Assembly (NCBI GenBank): GCA_000720375.1
Contig: JOAA01000026.1
Coordinates: 1 to 64,000 of the forward strand
Source: Rhodococcus rhodnii
Lineage (GTDB): Bacteria > Actinomycetota > Actinomycetes > Mycobacteriales > Pseudonocardiaceae
Reading direction: 5' to 3'
Length of the DNA stretch: 64,000 nucleotides
Positions 18,529 to 27,127 of the stretch are shown one piece after another. Under the pieces are notes generated by a model. The model searched no databases. It had not been told where the DNA came from and was given only the letters and a program-made list of their open reading frames with translations. How positions within the stretch are numbered: the first letter of the stretch is position 1; the number at the start of each line of letters is the position of its first letter. Made by a program: the position numbers and the translations under genes.

Positions 18529-19995
18529 TTACCTTGATGCGCCCGACTTCGGTGGCTGGAAGCCGCCGATCGTCTGCTCGAGCAGTTCGGCCAGCCGCAG
18601 CGGGGTGCGGTCCTCGAACATCGGGCCGATGAGCTGCACTCCGACCGGCAGGCCGTCGGGGGACGGGCCCGTTGGTATGGCGGTGGCGGGCAGGCCGGGC
18701 ATGGTGGCCAGGCCTGCCCAGACGAGCTGGTCGAAGTAGGGATACTCGACGCCGTCGATGTCGATGCGCCGTTCCAACGGATTGGGGTTGTGGTCGTGCG
18801 GGAACGCGGGAGTCGGCGTGATCGGGCACACCACGGCGTCGAACTCGGCGAACAGCTGCCGCCAGCCGTGACGGTGGAGTTCGCGGCGGTTGTTCGCGTC
18901 GATCCAGTCGCGGTGGCTGAAGACCATGGCGCGCAGCCGCACGGCCTCAAGGCTCTGGTCGTCCGCGCTCAGTCCGGCGGCGCGGGTCCGCAGCTGCTCG
19001 TGCGATTCGATGGGAAAGCGCGCCACAGAGCCCGAAATCAGCAACCGCATGTAGAGCGTTGCGGCTTCGGTCAGATCAGGCAGTAGTGGACTGTTCCGTT
19101 CGACGCGGGCGCCGCCGTCGACGAGCGCGTCGGCCACCCTGTTCACGCCGGCCCGCACGGCGGACCCGGTTGGAATTAACGGATGCTCGTCGAGGACCAA
19201 GACCCGGAAATCGCTGAGCTGCTCGTGGCGGGCGGGCGGCAGTGCCAAACGGTGCGCGACGCCGAGCGTCAGCGGGTCCGGTCCGGCCATGACGTCGAGC
19301 AGGAGCGTGAGATCGCGGGCGGTGCGAGCCATCGGGCCGACGACGGCGAGGTCGAGGTCGGCCGGCAATGCTGGTTCGGACGGCGCAACCATGCCGCGGG
19401 TTGCCGCCAGTCCGAGTGTCGGCTTGTGCGCGTAGATGCCGCAGAAATGCGCGGGGGTACGCAGCGAACCGGCGAGGTCGGAGCCAATGGACAGCGCGCC
19501 GAACCCGGACGCCAGGGCCGCCGCCGAGCCGCCGGAGGATCCGCCCGGCGTGCGACCGTGATCCCACGGGTTGTTGGTGGTGCCGTAGATCTCGTTGAAG
19601 CTCTGGATATCTTGCAGCCCCAACGGCACATTGGTCTTGCCGAGCACCACCGCGCCCGCGGCCTTGAGTCGTGACACCTGTACCGCGTCCTCGGCCGGTA
19701 TGTAGTTCCGGTGCGGCGGCATGCCCCAGGTCGTTGGCAGCCCGGCGATGTTGTACGACTCCTTGACCGTCACCGGAATGCCGAGCAGCGGCAGGTCCTC
19801 ACCACGCGCGCGTGCCTCGTCAGCACGGTGTGCGGCGGCCCGCGCACGGTCGACGTCCGGCACGCAGATCGCGTTGATCACCTCGTCGTCGCGCTCGATA
19901 CGGGCGATCGCCTCGTCGGTCAATTCCACCGATGTCACCGCACCGGCGCGCAACGCGGCAGCGAGTTCTTCGGCCGTCTGAAAGCTCCACTCCAT
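18529..19995 (-). CDS. Amidase (amidase-signature family)
   Basis: A 488-residue hydrolase of the amidase-signature family, starting at ATG 19995. The catalytic Lys lies in VTVKESYNI (~K80). The signature GRTPGGSSGGSAAALASGFG supplies the cis-Ser, and the nucleophile Ser is in GSDLAGSLRTPAHFCG. The C-terminus ends GLPVGVQLIGPMFEDRTPLR, typical for the family. It hydrolyses an unknown amide. No signal peptide, so cytoplasmic. The neighbours do not suggest a pathway. Confidence 0.93.
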   Translation of the reverse strand: MEWSFQTAEELAAALRAGAVTSVELTDEAIARIERDDEVINAICVPDVDRARAAAHRADEARARGEDLPLLGIPVTVKESYNIAGLPTTWGMPPHRNYIPAEDAVQVSRLKAAGAVVLGKTNVPLGLQDIQSFNEIYGTTNNPWDHGRTPGGSSGGSAAALASGFGALSIGSDLAGSLRTPAHFCGIYAHKPTLGLAATRGMVAPSEPALPADLDLAVVGPMARTARDLTLLLDVMAGPDPLTLGVAHRLALPPARHEQLSDFRVLVLDEHPLIPTGSAVRAGVNRVADALVDGGARVERNSPLLPDLTEAATLYMRLLISGSVARFPIESHEQLRTRAAGLSADDQSLEAVRLRAMVFSHRDWIDANNRRELHRHGWRQLFAEFDAVVCPITPTPAFPHDHNPNPLERRIDIDGVEYPYFDQLVWAGLATMPGLPATAIPTGPSPDGLPVGVQLIGPMFEDRTPLRLAELLEQTIGGFQPPKSGASR

Positions 19996-20362
19996 GAGTC
20001 CGAAGCTATTGACATGCCACAAAGGACACGAAATTCCGGTTCGCGCAACAGGGAGCCACCTTCACCGGCAAGTCGCGCACTCGTTCTGCCGCCGAAGGCG
20101 GCCCACCGCAGGTCACAGCGTCGACCGTGGGCCAAATCCACCCGCGCGGGCCATGAAATGCCGCGTCGTGCAACAGGATGGATGTCTCAATTCTTGCCGC
20201 GTCGTCGCATTGATTGGTACAGCGGCCACAGCGTCAGCGCGACCGGTGTCAGGATCGCCGAGAACAGGATTCCCGCGATTGAACCGCAACAGCGTGCGCT
20301 TCGTGTGGGGGTCGGTCGGCGACCGCCGCCGCGTCAGAAACCACATGGAGAGACGAGAAAAC
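19996..20362. other. Intergenic region between amidase and DUF3455 gene
   Basis: No convincing gene. A TTGACA at 20009-20014 lacks a good -10 partner on the plus strand. On the minus strand around 20174-20292 a short frame reads like one membrane helix (AGILFSAILTPVALTLWPLY) ending in MRRRGKN and a stop, but no start or ribosome site was found, so it is at most a remnant. Confidence 0.4.
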
Positions 20363-20881
20363 ATGAGTCGGGTTTGGAAAGTTTCCGTCGGTCTCGCCGT
20401 CGCCGCGCTCGCGGCCGTCGGTCCGGGCGCGGCCGCCGCACCGGCCGCCGCGACACACGTCCCCAAGGTGCCCGAAGTCCTGAAAGTGCCGGACGGCAAC
20501 AAGTTGGTCGCGGTCATGGCGGCCCGAGGCGTGCAGACCTACCAGTGCTCGAACAACGTGTGGACGTTCGTCCAGCCCGACGCCATCCTCACCAACCGCG
20601 GTCGTCCTGAGGTTCTACACTCCAAGGGTCCGGTGTGGACATCCGTGCTCGACGGAAGTTCGGTGACCGCCGCCGCCGTCGCCAACTCACCAGTTCCGAA
20701 CGCCATTCCGGAGTTGCTGCTGCGGTCCACCGGTAACCGTGGTCCAGGCAAACTCAGCAAGGTCACGTTCATCCAGCGCCTGAAGACCAAAGGCGGCCTC
20801 GCTCCCACTGGCTCATGCAGCGAGGGCGTCACCGCCTCGGTGCCTTACACCGCCGACTACGCCTTCTACCACCCCGCCTAA
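20363..20881 (+). CDS. Secreted DUF3455 protein
   Basis: A 172-residue exported protein. The signal peptide covers residues ~1-30 (VSVGLAVAALAAVGPGAAAA). The mature part shows the DUF3455 pattern: ARGVQTYQCSNNVWTFVQPD, GPVWTSVLDGSSV, GKLSKVTFIQRLKTKGGLAP and a C-terminal SVPYTADYAFYHP, with two Cys likely forming a disulfide. Function unknown; homologues are extracellular. Its TAA overlaps the stop of the convergent amidohydrolase gene (20878-20881). Confidence 0.85.
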   Translation: MSRVWKVSVGLAVAALAAVGPGAAAAPAAATHVPKVPEVLKVPDGNKLVAVMAARGVQTYQCSNNVWTFVQPDAILTNRGRPEVLHSKGPVWTSVLDGSSVTAAAVANSPVPNAIPELLLRSTGNRGPGKLSKVTFIQRLKTKGGLAPTGSCSEGVTASVPYTADYAFYHPA

Positions 20882-22485
20882 AGCAGGGGCGTGGCGCCGC
20901 GATGGACGATCGTGCCGTCGACGACGGTCATCGCTATTGGCGCGTCGGCCAGTTCGTCGGGGGCGGCGCGCAGCGGATCGAGTGTGAAGGCCGTGAGGTC
21001 CGCACGTGCCCCGACTGTGATCCCGCCGGTCTGGCCGGCGGCCGCTGCGGCGAGAGACGTGTAGCCCTCCAGCGCCATGAGCGGGGTCAGGCCCTGGTGT
21101 GGCTGCACGGGCGGGACGTCCGGTTCGCCCGCCGGACGGCGTAGCTGTGCTGCGGCGAGAATCCGGCGCGGGTCGAACGGGGCGACCGGCCAGTCGGAGC
21201 CGAGGACGACCGGAACCCCGGCGTCACGCAGGTCGCGGCAGCGCCAGGCGCGGTCGGCGCGCTCGTCGCCGAGGCGGGAGGACCAGTTGTCGGTGTGGTC
21301 GGCCCGGGTGAAGTGGCTGTGGGTCGGTTGCATGCTGGCGACGACGCCCTGCCGCCGGAACCGGTCGATCAGCTCGGTCGGCAGCGTTTCGATGTGCTCG
21401 ATGCGGTGCGGCGCCGCCGTGGCCCGGCTGAGTCCGTCGAGGGTTTCGAGGACGTACCGCACGGCGGCGTCGCCGATGGCGTGGGTGGCGGTTTGGACTC
21501 CGGCCGCGGCGAGGACGTGCACGGCTTTGGTGAAGTCGGCGGGGTCGGTCCAGAAGCTGTCGGTCGATTCGCCGAGTGCGTCGGCCTCTTCCAGCCATGC
21601 GGTCCCGTTGTCGATGGTGCCGTCGATGAAGAACTTCACGCCGCCGATCTCCCAGCGGCGGCCGCGTCGTCCTTGCAAGGCGATCAGCTCGGCCAACCCG
21701 TCCGCGTCGACGCCGGGTTCGCACCACGGGGCGAACCGCAGGCGCAGCGGAAGGTCGCCGAGGTCTTCGGCGGTGGCTACGACCGCGGCGCTGTCGCCAA
21801 GCAGGTCCATGACGTGGCCGCCGGTGAGCCCGGTGGCGGCCATGTCGCCGAGCAGCGCACGCAGCCGGGCTGCTCGGACCGCGACTGGTTCCCGGGGCAC
21901 CTGCTCGGCGACCAGGTCCATGGCGGCGGCCTCCAACAGCAGGCCGGTCGGTCGTCCGGCGTCGTCGCAGACCACGCTCGACCGCTGGGCGAACCGCCGG
22001 GGGCCGTCGACGCCGGCGAGCCGCAGCGCGGCCGGAGTGGCCAGCGCGGAGTGAGCGTCGAACATCCGCACGAAGGCGGGGCGGCCGCCGACCGCGGCCT
22101 CGATTGTGGCGCTGGTGACCGGCTGACCGCCGAAGACGTTGGGGTCCAGGCCCCACGCCTGGACCCACTCGTCCGGCCCTCGGTCCGCCGCGGCGGCGGC
22201 CAGCAGGTGCTGCACGTCTTCCAGGGAGCGGGCGGTGGACAGGTCGACGTCGGCGGTGAGTCGCAGGCCCATCACCGGATGCAGGTGCCCGTCGATCAGC
22301 CCGGGGGTCACCGTGGCGTCGCCCAGGTCGACGACTTCGGTTCCGCAACCGCGCCAGTCGCGGATGTCGCGGCGGGTGCCGACGGCGGTGATGACGCCGC
22401 GGGTGATCGCTGTCGCCTCGACTGGCCGGTCGTCTTCAGTCAGGGTGTGCACCGTGTCGGCGCAGACGACGAGGTCCGGGTTCAC
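20878..22485 (-). CDS. Amidohydrolase, YtcJ-like
   Basis: A 535-residue metal-dependent hydrolase of the amidohydrolase superfamily (YtcJ/exoenzyme-regulatory type). The metal motif HLHPV follows TVTPGLIDG near residue 60. GGVKFFIDGTIDNGTAW, the HAIGDAA motif, a RIEHIE motif and VVLGSDWPVAPFDPR are characteristic of the family. The GTG start overlaps the stop of the permease gene (22482-22485), so the two are translationally coupled and the enzyme probably acts on a compound imported by that permease. The compound, perhaps an N-acyl amino acid or amide, is not deducible. Confidence 0.9.
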   Translation of the reverse strand: MNPDLVVCADTVHTLTEDDRPVEATAITRGVITAVGTRRDIRDWRGCGTEVVDLGDATVTPGLIDGHLHPVMGLRLTADVDLSTARSLEDVQHLLAAAAADRGPDEWVQAWGLDPNVFGGQPVTSATIEAAVGGRPAFVRMFDAHSALATPAALRLAGVDGPRRFAQRSSVVCDDAGRPTGLLLEAAAMDLVAEQVPREPVAVRAARLRALLGDMAATGLTGGHVMDLLGDSAAVVATAEDLGDLPLRLRFAPWCEPGVDADGLAELIALQGRRGRRWEIGGVKFFIDGTIDNGTAWLEEADALGESTDSFWTDPADFTKAVHVLAAAGVQTATHAIGDAAVRYVLETLDGLSRATAAPHRIEHIETLPTELIDRFRRQGVVASMQPTHSHFTRADHTDNWSSRLGDERADRAWRCRDLRDAGVPVVLGSDWPVAPFDPRRILAAAQLRRPAGEPDVPPVQPHQGLTPLMALEGYTSLAAAAAGQTGGITVGARADLTAFTLDPLRAAPDELADAPIAMTVVDGTIVHRGATPLL

Positions 22486-23951
22486 GCGGAAATCCCTTCG
22501 GGGACGGGGTGGGTTTCACCGTCGCCTTCGCCGATGCGCACGTACGTGGCGGGCCGCCGCTTGCGGAGCCAGACGGCTACCGCGCCGGCGACGAGCAGCG
22601 TCGCCGGGACGATGCTGACGAGCACGACGTTCACGGTGGCCGAGGCGGCGGTGAGCAGGCCGACGCTGTCGACGAGGACGTAGGTGGCGACCGTCAGGAG
22701 CACAGAGGAGGCGATCCCGGCTGCCACCGCGACCGGTGTGCCCACGGCCTTGTTCCGCCGGAGGAAGTACACGACGGTGGCGATAGCGGTCAGGGTCTGC
22801 AGCACCAGGATGCCCACCACGCCCGGGGTGTTCACCCACAGCAGCAGTTTCGTGTACGGGTCGGCGCCGGTGACCGCGAACACCGCGATCACGACGACCG
22901 CGAGCGCGGTCTGCACGATGCTCGCGCGGTAGGGCGAGCGGTACCGGGGGTGGACCTTCCCGATCCACGCGGGCAGGAGCCCGTCCTGGGCGAGGGCATA
23001 GGTGTAGCGCGTGATCGCGTTGTGGAAGGCGAGCTGCGCGGCGTAGACGCTGCTGATCACGAGCAGGTGCATCAGCACCGCGGCCCAGGGACCGACGTAG
23101 GTTCCGATCGCGGTGAAGAACAGGCCGCCGATGTCTCCGGCGGCCGCGCCGACGACCTGGTCGCTGCCGAAGGCCTGGATGACCGACCAGACGATGAAGC
23201 AGTAGAAGACGGCCATGAAACCGACCGCGATGTAGGTGGCGCGGGGAATGGTGCGCTCGGGGTTTCGGGCCTCTCGGCGGTACAGCACGGTGGACTCGAA
23301 GCCCATGAACGCCGCGAAGCTGAAGGCGAGCACGCCGCCCATGGCGGGACTGAACACGGCGGAGGGCGTGAAGGACTTGGCGTCGAGGCCGGACGCGCCA
23401 CCGTGCGTCAGGACACCGACCGCCATCAGCAGCAGGATGCCCGACTCGAGGACGAGGAGCACGCCGAGCACCTTCGCCCCGACGTCGATTCCCAGCCAGG
23501 CGACCAGCAACACCAGTGCGACGGCGACGAGGGCGATGACCGGCCATGGGACGTCGAGTCCGAAGACCTCGGCCAGCGTGGCCTTGGCCTGGGCGGCGAA
23601 CAGCCCGTAGACCCCGATCTGGAGGGCGTTGTACGACATGAGGGCCAGCAGCGCCGCGACGAACCCCCAGGTCTTGCCGAGACCTTTCGCGATGTAGGCG
23701 TAGAACGCGCCTGCGCTGCCCACGTGCCGGGTCATCCGGGTGAACGCGACGGCGAACACGGTCAGCATGATCCCGGCGGCCAGGTATCCGGCCGGTGCGC
23801 CGATCCCGCCGACCGTGATGGCCAGCGGTGCGACGCCTGCCATGACGGTCAGCGGGGCCGCCGCGGCCACCACCATGAGGACGAGGCTGCCGGTGCCCAG
23901 GACACCTCGTTTGAGGGAGTCGGGTTCGCGGTCAGGGGAAGATCCGGCCAT
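22482..23951 (-). CDS. APC-family amino acid permease
   Basis: A 489-residue integral membrane transporter of the amino acid-polyamine-organocation superfamily with about 12 helices. The conserved first helix is GSLVLMVVAAAAPLTVMAGV and a later conserved segment is GFESTVLYRREARNPERTIP. ATG 23951 begins the operon, and the amidohydrolase follows with a 4-bp overlap. A 31-bp palindrome lies 24 bp upstream of the ATG, between this operon and the divergent TetR gene, pointing to repression by that regulator. Confidence 0.92.
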   Translation of the reverse strand: MAGSSPDREPDSLKRGVLGTGSLVLMVVAAAAPLTVMAGVAPLAITVGGIGAPAGYLAAGIMLTVFAVAFTRMTRHVGSAGAFYAYIAKGLGKTWGFVAALLALMSYNALQIGVYGLFAAQAKATLAEVFGLDVPWPVIALVAVALVLLVAWLGIDVGAKVLGVLLVLESGILLLMAVGVLTHGGASGLDAKSFTPSAVFSPAMGGVLAFSFAAFMGFESTVLYRREARNPERTIPRATYIAVGFMAVFYCFIVWSVIQAFGSDQVVGAAAGDIGGLFFTAIGTYVGPWAAVLMHLLVISSVYAAQLAFHNAITRYTYALAQDGLLPAWIGKVHPRYRSPYRASIVQTALAVVVIAVFAVTGADPYTKLLLWVNTPGVVGILVLQTLTAIATVVYFLRRNKAVGTPVAVAAGIASSVLLTVATYVLVDSVGLLTAASATVNVVLVSIVPATLLVAGAVAVWLRKRRPATYVRIGEGDGETHPVPEGISA

Positions 23952-23974
23952 GGTGGCGTCCTCTCGAGCCTGCG

Positions 23975-24005
23975 ATGCTTAACCGAACGACATTCGCTTA
24001 AGCAT
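23975..24005. promoter_or_regulatory. 31-bp near-perfect palindrome, TetR operator candidate
   Basis: ATGCTTAACCGAA and TTCGCTTAAGCAT flank a 5-base centre (CGACA), with one mismatch in 13 bp. It sits in the 128-bp gap between the permease operon and the TetR gene and is the only strong dyad there, so it is the likely binding site for that regulator. Confidence 0.75.
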
Positions 24006-24079
24006 GCGGCAGCCGATTATGGCCGTCAAGGATTTCGTGGACGACTACGGCCTATGGCGACGGATATAGTGGAGAATTT

Positions 24080-24721
24080 GTGGTTCAACGACGAAAACGG
24101 TTGCTTGATGTCGACGTGATCCTCGACGCCGCCCTGGTGTGCGTCGACGAGACCGGCCGGCTGACGATGGCCGACTTGGCCGCGCGGCTCGGCGTCAGCG
24201 CATCCTCGATCTACCACCACTTCAGCGGCCGCACGGCGATCGTCGAGGCGCTGCGCGAACGGATGGCAGTGGCGATCGACCCGGCCCCGCTGGACGAAAC
24301 CGACTGGGATGAGCAGGTCGGCCAGTGGATGCGCGGCTATCGGCGAGCACTGGCCGAGCACCCCAACCTGATCCCGCTGCTGAACGAGCAGACGATGACC
24401 GCGGGTTCGGTCCTCCTCGGCTACGAATCCATCGCGATCCTCCTGCGCCGCGCCGGCGTTCCCATGCGTGACGTCGTCCTCTGGATCAGTGTCCTCGACT
24501 GCTACGCGCTGGGAGCGGCACTCGATCTCGCGGCGCCGGACGAGGTGTGGCGCCCCGACCGGGACGACGTGCCCACACTCGGCGACGCGATCATCGCCGC
24601 GCCCCGAGGGCGCGACCGCGCCGACAAGGCGTTCGACCTCGGCCTGGACGCTCTGTTGACCGGACTGCGCCAGAGGCTGAGCCCTGTTCGGAGCGAAGGG
24701 CGTCATGCCCCGGATCGATAG
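24080..24721 (+). CDS. TetR-family regulator of the permease/amidohydrolase operon
   Basis: A 213-residue protein with a TetR HTH at residues ~8-55 (LTMADLAARLGVSASSIYHHFSGR) and a helical C-terminal ligand domain (EHPNLIPLLNEQTMTAGSVL). GTG 24080 is the start used. It is divergent from the permease operon with one large palindrome between them. Control of that operon and sensing of its substrate are inferred. Confidence 0.9.
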   Translation: MVQRRKRLLDVDVILDAALVCVDETGRLTMADLAARLGVSASSIYHHFSGRTAIVEALRERMAVAIDPAPLDETDWDEQVGQWMRGYRRALAEHPNLIPLLNEQTMTAGSVLLGYESIAILLRRAGVPMRDVVLWISVLDCYALGAALDLAAPDEVWRPDRDDVPTLGDAIIAAPRGRDRADKAFDLGLDALLTGLRQRLSPVRSEGRHAPDR

Positions 24722-24763
24722 CATTTGCTGAGTGGTGCCACCTGCGGTCCCTTCGGAGGATCG

Positions 24764-24985
24764 ATGGCGGCGACGCTGGATGTGGTGTCGCTCAACGTCT
24801 TCGTCGGTATGTGCTCCCGAGGCGCACCGGTGATCCTTACCGAACCAGTACACCTGGACAACGGCACCACCTTCTTGTCCGATCACCTCGCGCCGAGGAT
24901 CCGGCTTCGGAGTACGGCGCAGCAGGCCTGGCTGGTCGATCCGCCGGCGAGGGGCTCGTCGCAACAGCCGTACGAGATCACCTGA
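24764..24985 (+). CDS. Small hypothetical protein
   Basis: A possible 73-residue protein. The ATG at 24764 has a good GGAGG site 5-9 bases upstream and the third codon positions are G/C-rich, which supports coding. No motif, signal peptide or membrane helix is apparent. It could also be a fragment: a related-looking reading frame continues beyond its stop in another phase. Function unknown. Confidence 0.4.
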   Translation: MAATLDVVSLNVFVGMCSRGAPVILTEPVHLDNGTTFLSDHLAPRIRLRSTAQQAWLVDPPARGSSQQPYEIT

Positions 24986-25058
24986 CGGAGACCGCCTGGC
25001 AGCTGAACCGCACCCTCTGTCTGTCCGATCAAGACAGCGATGATGTTGACTGTCTGGC

Positions 25059-25376
25059 ATGTCGCAACCGGACACCCCTGAACCACAGCAGGTTATGACC
25101 ACGAAACCCCGCTCCGGGTATGGCCCGTTGGCAACCGCGATCCTGTTCGCCGGTATCGGTGGAGGCCTGTTGGCGTGGCACCCTTGGGACAAGGGCGCGG
25201 TGCCCGAGCCGCCCAAGAATCCGCAGCACATCACAATCCAGAAAGTCGGCGAGCAGCGCGAGCCGGGCAACTCCGACGCGACACGACCGGTCTACTGCAT
25301 GACCAACGAGACCGGCGCCTTGTACTGCATGGTAATGCCCAACCGCTACACCAGTATCCAGGAAGAACGACGCTGA
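25059..25376 (+). CDS. Small single-pass membrane protein
   Basis: A 105-residue protein with one membrane segment (LATAILFAGIGGGLLAW, residues ~24-40). A Pro-rich stretch and a 60-residue external tail with two Cys (PVYCMTNETGALYCMVM) follow. ATG 25059 is used; an ATG at 25095 would still keep the helix. No family recognised. The 276 bp between its stop and the sulfatase start hold nothing I can identify. Confidence 0.5.
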   Translation: MSQPDTPEPQQVMTTKPRSGYGPLATAILFAGIGGGLLAWHPWDKGAVPEPPKNPQHITIQKVGEQREPGNSDATRPVYCMTNETGALYCMVMPNRYTSIQEERR

Positions 25377-25652
25377 GCGCGCGGGACCCGTTGTCCTTCG
25401 GGGATGGCACCTGACTGTCTCTTGTGGACCGGTCCAGGTGTCATCGCGGGACGGGTTTCGCCTGATCACGGGCCAGGGGAGCGGCACCGCTGTCATCCCA
25501 GTCTGCCGTCCTGGTGGCGGCAACCCTGCTCCGGGATGACCGGACCCGCGGATCCGAACAGAACTCTTACATTCGCGGCAACTGTTCGCTCATAGACTGG
25601 CATGGACGTCGACGCTCCGCCGCTGCACCTGCATCTTCGGAGGAGGACTCGT

Positions 25653-27125
25653 ATGTCTGGATCGCGTCTGTCCCGCCTCGTCCTGGCCACACTCACTGTT
25701 GCCGCCGTCGGGGTGCCTGCCGCCGGTGCGCCGGCTGACGCGGTGATGGCCAAGCCCAACATTGTCGTGATCATGGTTGACGACATGAATGTCTCTGCCC
25801 TGGCGCACATGCCCAGTGTGCGTTCGCTGATTGCCAATGAGGGCACCAGTTTCGACAACAGCGTGGTGTCGTATTCGCTGTGCTGCCCGTCTCGTAGCAC
25901 ATTCCTCACAGGGCAGTACGCGCACAACCACGGCGTGCTGGGCAACGCACCGCCCGACGGCGGGTTCGCCAAGCTCCGCGCCGGACAGACGCTGCCGGTA
26001 TGGCTGGGCAACGCTGGCTACAACACCGCCCACGTCGGCAAATTCCTCAACGGCTACGGCGCCGTGAACCCCAGGCAAGTCCCGCCTGGATGGGCCGAGT
26101 GGTACGGCTCGGTAGACCCAAGCACGTACAGCATGTGGGGCTACACCCTCAACGAGAACGGCACCCTGCGCACCTACGGCACACCGGCTGTGGAAGATCC
26201 CGCGCTGTACCAAACCGACGTCTACGCCGACAAAGCGGCCGATTACATCAACCGTAAGGCTCCAGCAGAGCAACCGTTCTTCCTGTCCTTCGCTCCCTTG
26301 GCCCCACATGGCGAACGAGCCGTCAACGGAGTGGACCTTTCCGAGCGCAATCCACGCCCCGCACCTCGCCACCGCGGCGACCTGGACACCGTGACCGTCC
26401 CCAAACCGCCTAACTACAACGAGGCCGACACCTCCGACAAGCCTGCCTCCGTTCGTAACCGGCCCCTGATCACTCCTGCCGCCGAAGAACGAATCGAGGC
26501 AAGGCTCAAGGGACGACTGGAGTCGCTGCTCGCTGTCGACGACGCGGTCACGCGGATCATCTCCACGTTGCGCACCACCGGCGAACTGGACAACACCGTC
26601 GTCGTGTTCACCTCCGACAACGGCTGGATGCAAGGCGAGCACCGCATCCCCTCGGGCAAGATCGTGCCCTACGAGGAGTCGCTGCGCGTGCCGTTGATCA
26701 TCCGGGGACCCGGTGTGCCGGTGGGCAAACGAGTCTCCACGATCGCGGCCAACGTCGACCTCGCACCAACAATCCTGGACGTCGCGGACGCGACCGCCGC
26801 ACTACCGATGGACGGCCGTTCACTGCTGCCGATCGCCAACGACCCCGGATCCTTCGCCCGCGGAATCGTCATCGAGACCGGACCCAAGCAGAACGGAGCC
26901 TGGTATTCCGGCCTGCGCGCACCCCGATGGACCTATGTGGAGCATTCCACCGGTGAGCGCGAACTCTATGACCTGCAACAGGATCCGTTCCAGCTCACCA
27001 GCGTGCACAACGACCCGCGCTACGCGGCCACCCGGCAAGCCCTGGCCAATCAGCTAGCGACCCTGCGTACCTGCTCCGGCGCCCCATGCCGGCAATGGAC
27101 TCCGGTACCCGGCCCACAGCTTTGA
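25653..27125 (+). CDS. Secreted sulfatase (N-acetylglucosamine-6-sulfatase-like)
   Basis: A 490-residue type I sulfatase with a Sec signal peptide (residues ~1-30). The catalytic box CCPSRSTFLTG (CxPSR; the first Cys should become formylglycine) follows the metal-binding Asp pair in VVIMVDDMN. A second metal site, VVVFTSDNGWMQGEHR, is present. The surrounding wording (GQYAHNHGV) is closest to GlcNAc-6-sulfatases and related arylsulfatases. ATG 25653 has a GGAGGAG ribosome site. The substrate is probably a sulfated sugar or aryl sulfate. Formylglycine-generating enzyme must be encoded elsewhere. It is convergent with the MFS gene, with a 2-bp gap between the stops. Confidence 0.92.
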   Translation: MSGSRLSRLVLATLTVAAVGVPAAGAPADAVMAKPNIVVIMVDDMNVSALAHMPSVRSLIANEGTSFDNSVVSYSLCCPSRSTFLTGQYAHNHGVLGNAPPDGGFAKLRAGQTLPVWLGNAGYNTAHVGKFLNGYGAVNPRQVPPGWAEWYGSVDPSTYSMWGYTLNENGTLRTYGTPAVEDPALYQTDVYADKAADYINRKAPAEQPFFLSFAPLAPHGERAVNGVDLSERNPRPAPRHRGDLDTVTVPKPPNYNEADTSDKPASVRNRPLITPAAEERIEARLKGRLESLLAVDDAVTRIISTLRTTGELDNTVVVFTSDNGWMQGEHRIPSGKIVPYEESLRVPLIIRGPGVPVGKRVSTIAANVDLAPTILDVADATAALPMDGRSLLPIANDPGSFARGIVIETGPKQNGAWYSGLRAPRWTYVEHSTGERELYDLQQDPFQLTSVHNDPRYAATRQALANQLATLRTCSGAPCRQWTPVPGPQL

Positions 27126-27127
27126 CC

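Noticed and set aside
20009..20014. TTGACA as a possible -35 box
   Set aside because: No -10 element at 16-18 bp spacing on the plus strand, and the nearest plus gene starts 350 bp away.
22509..24119. 536-codon plus-strand frame opposite the permease
   Set aside because: Translation is almost pure Asp/Gly/His/Arg/Glu, the usual reverse-complement pattern of a membrane-protein gene.
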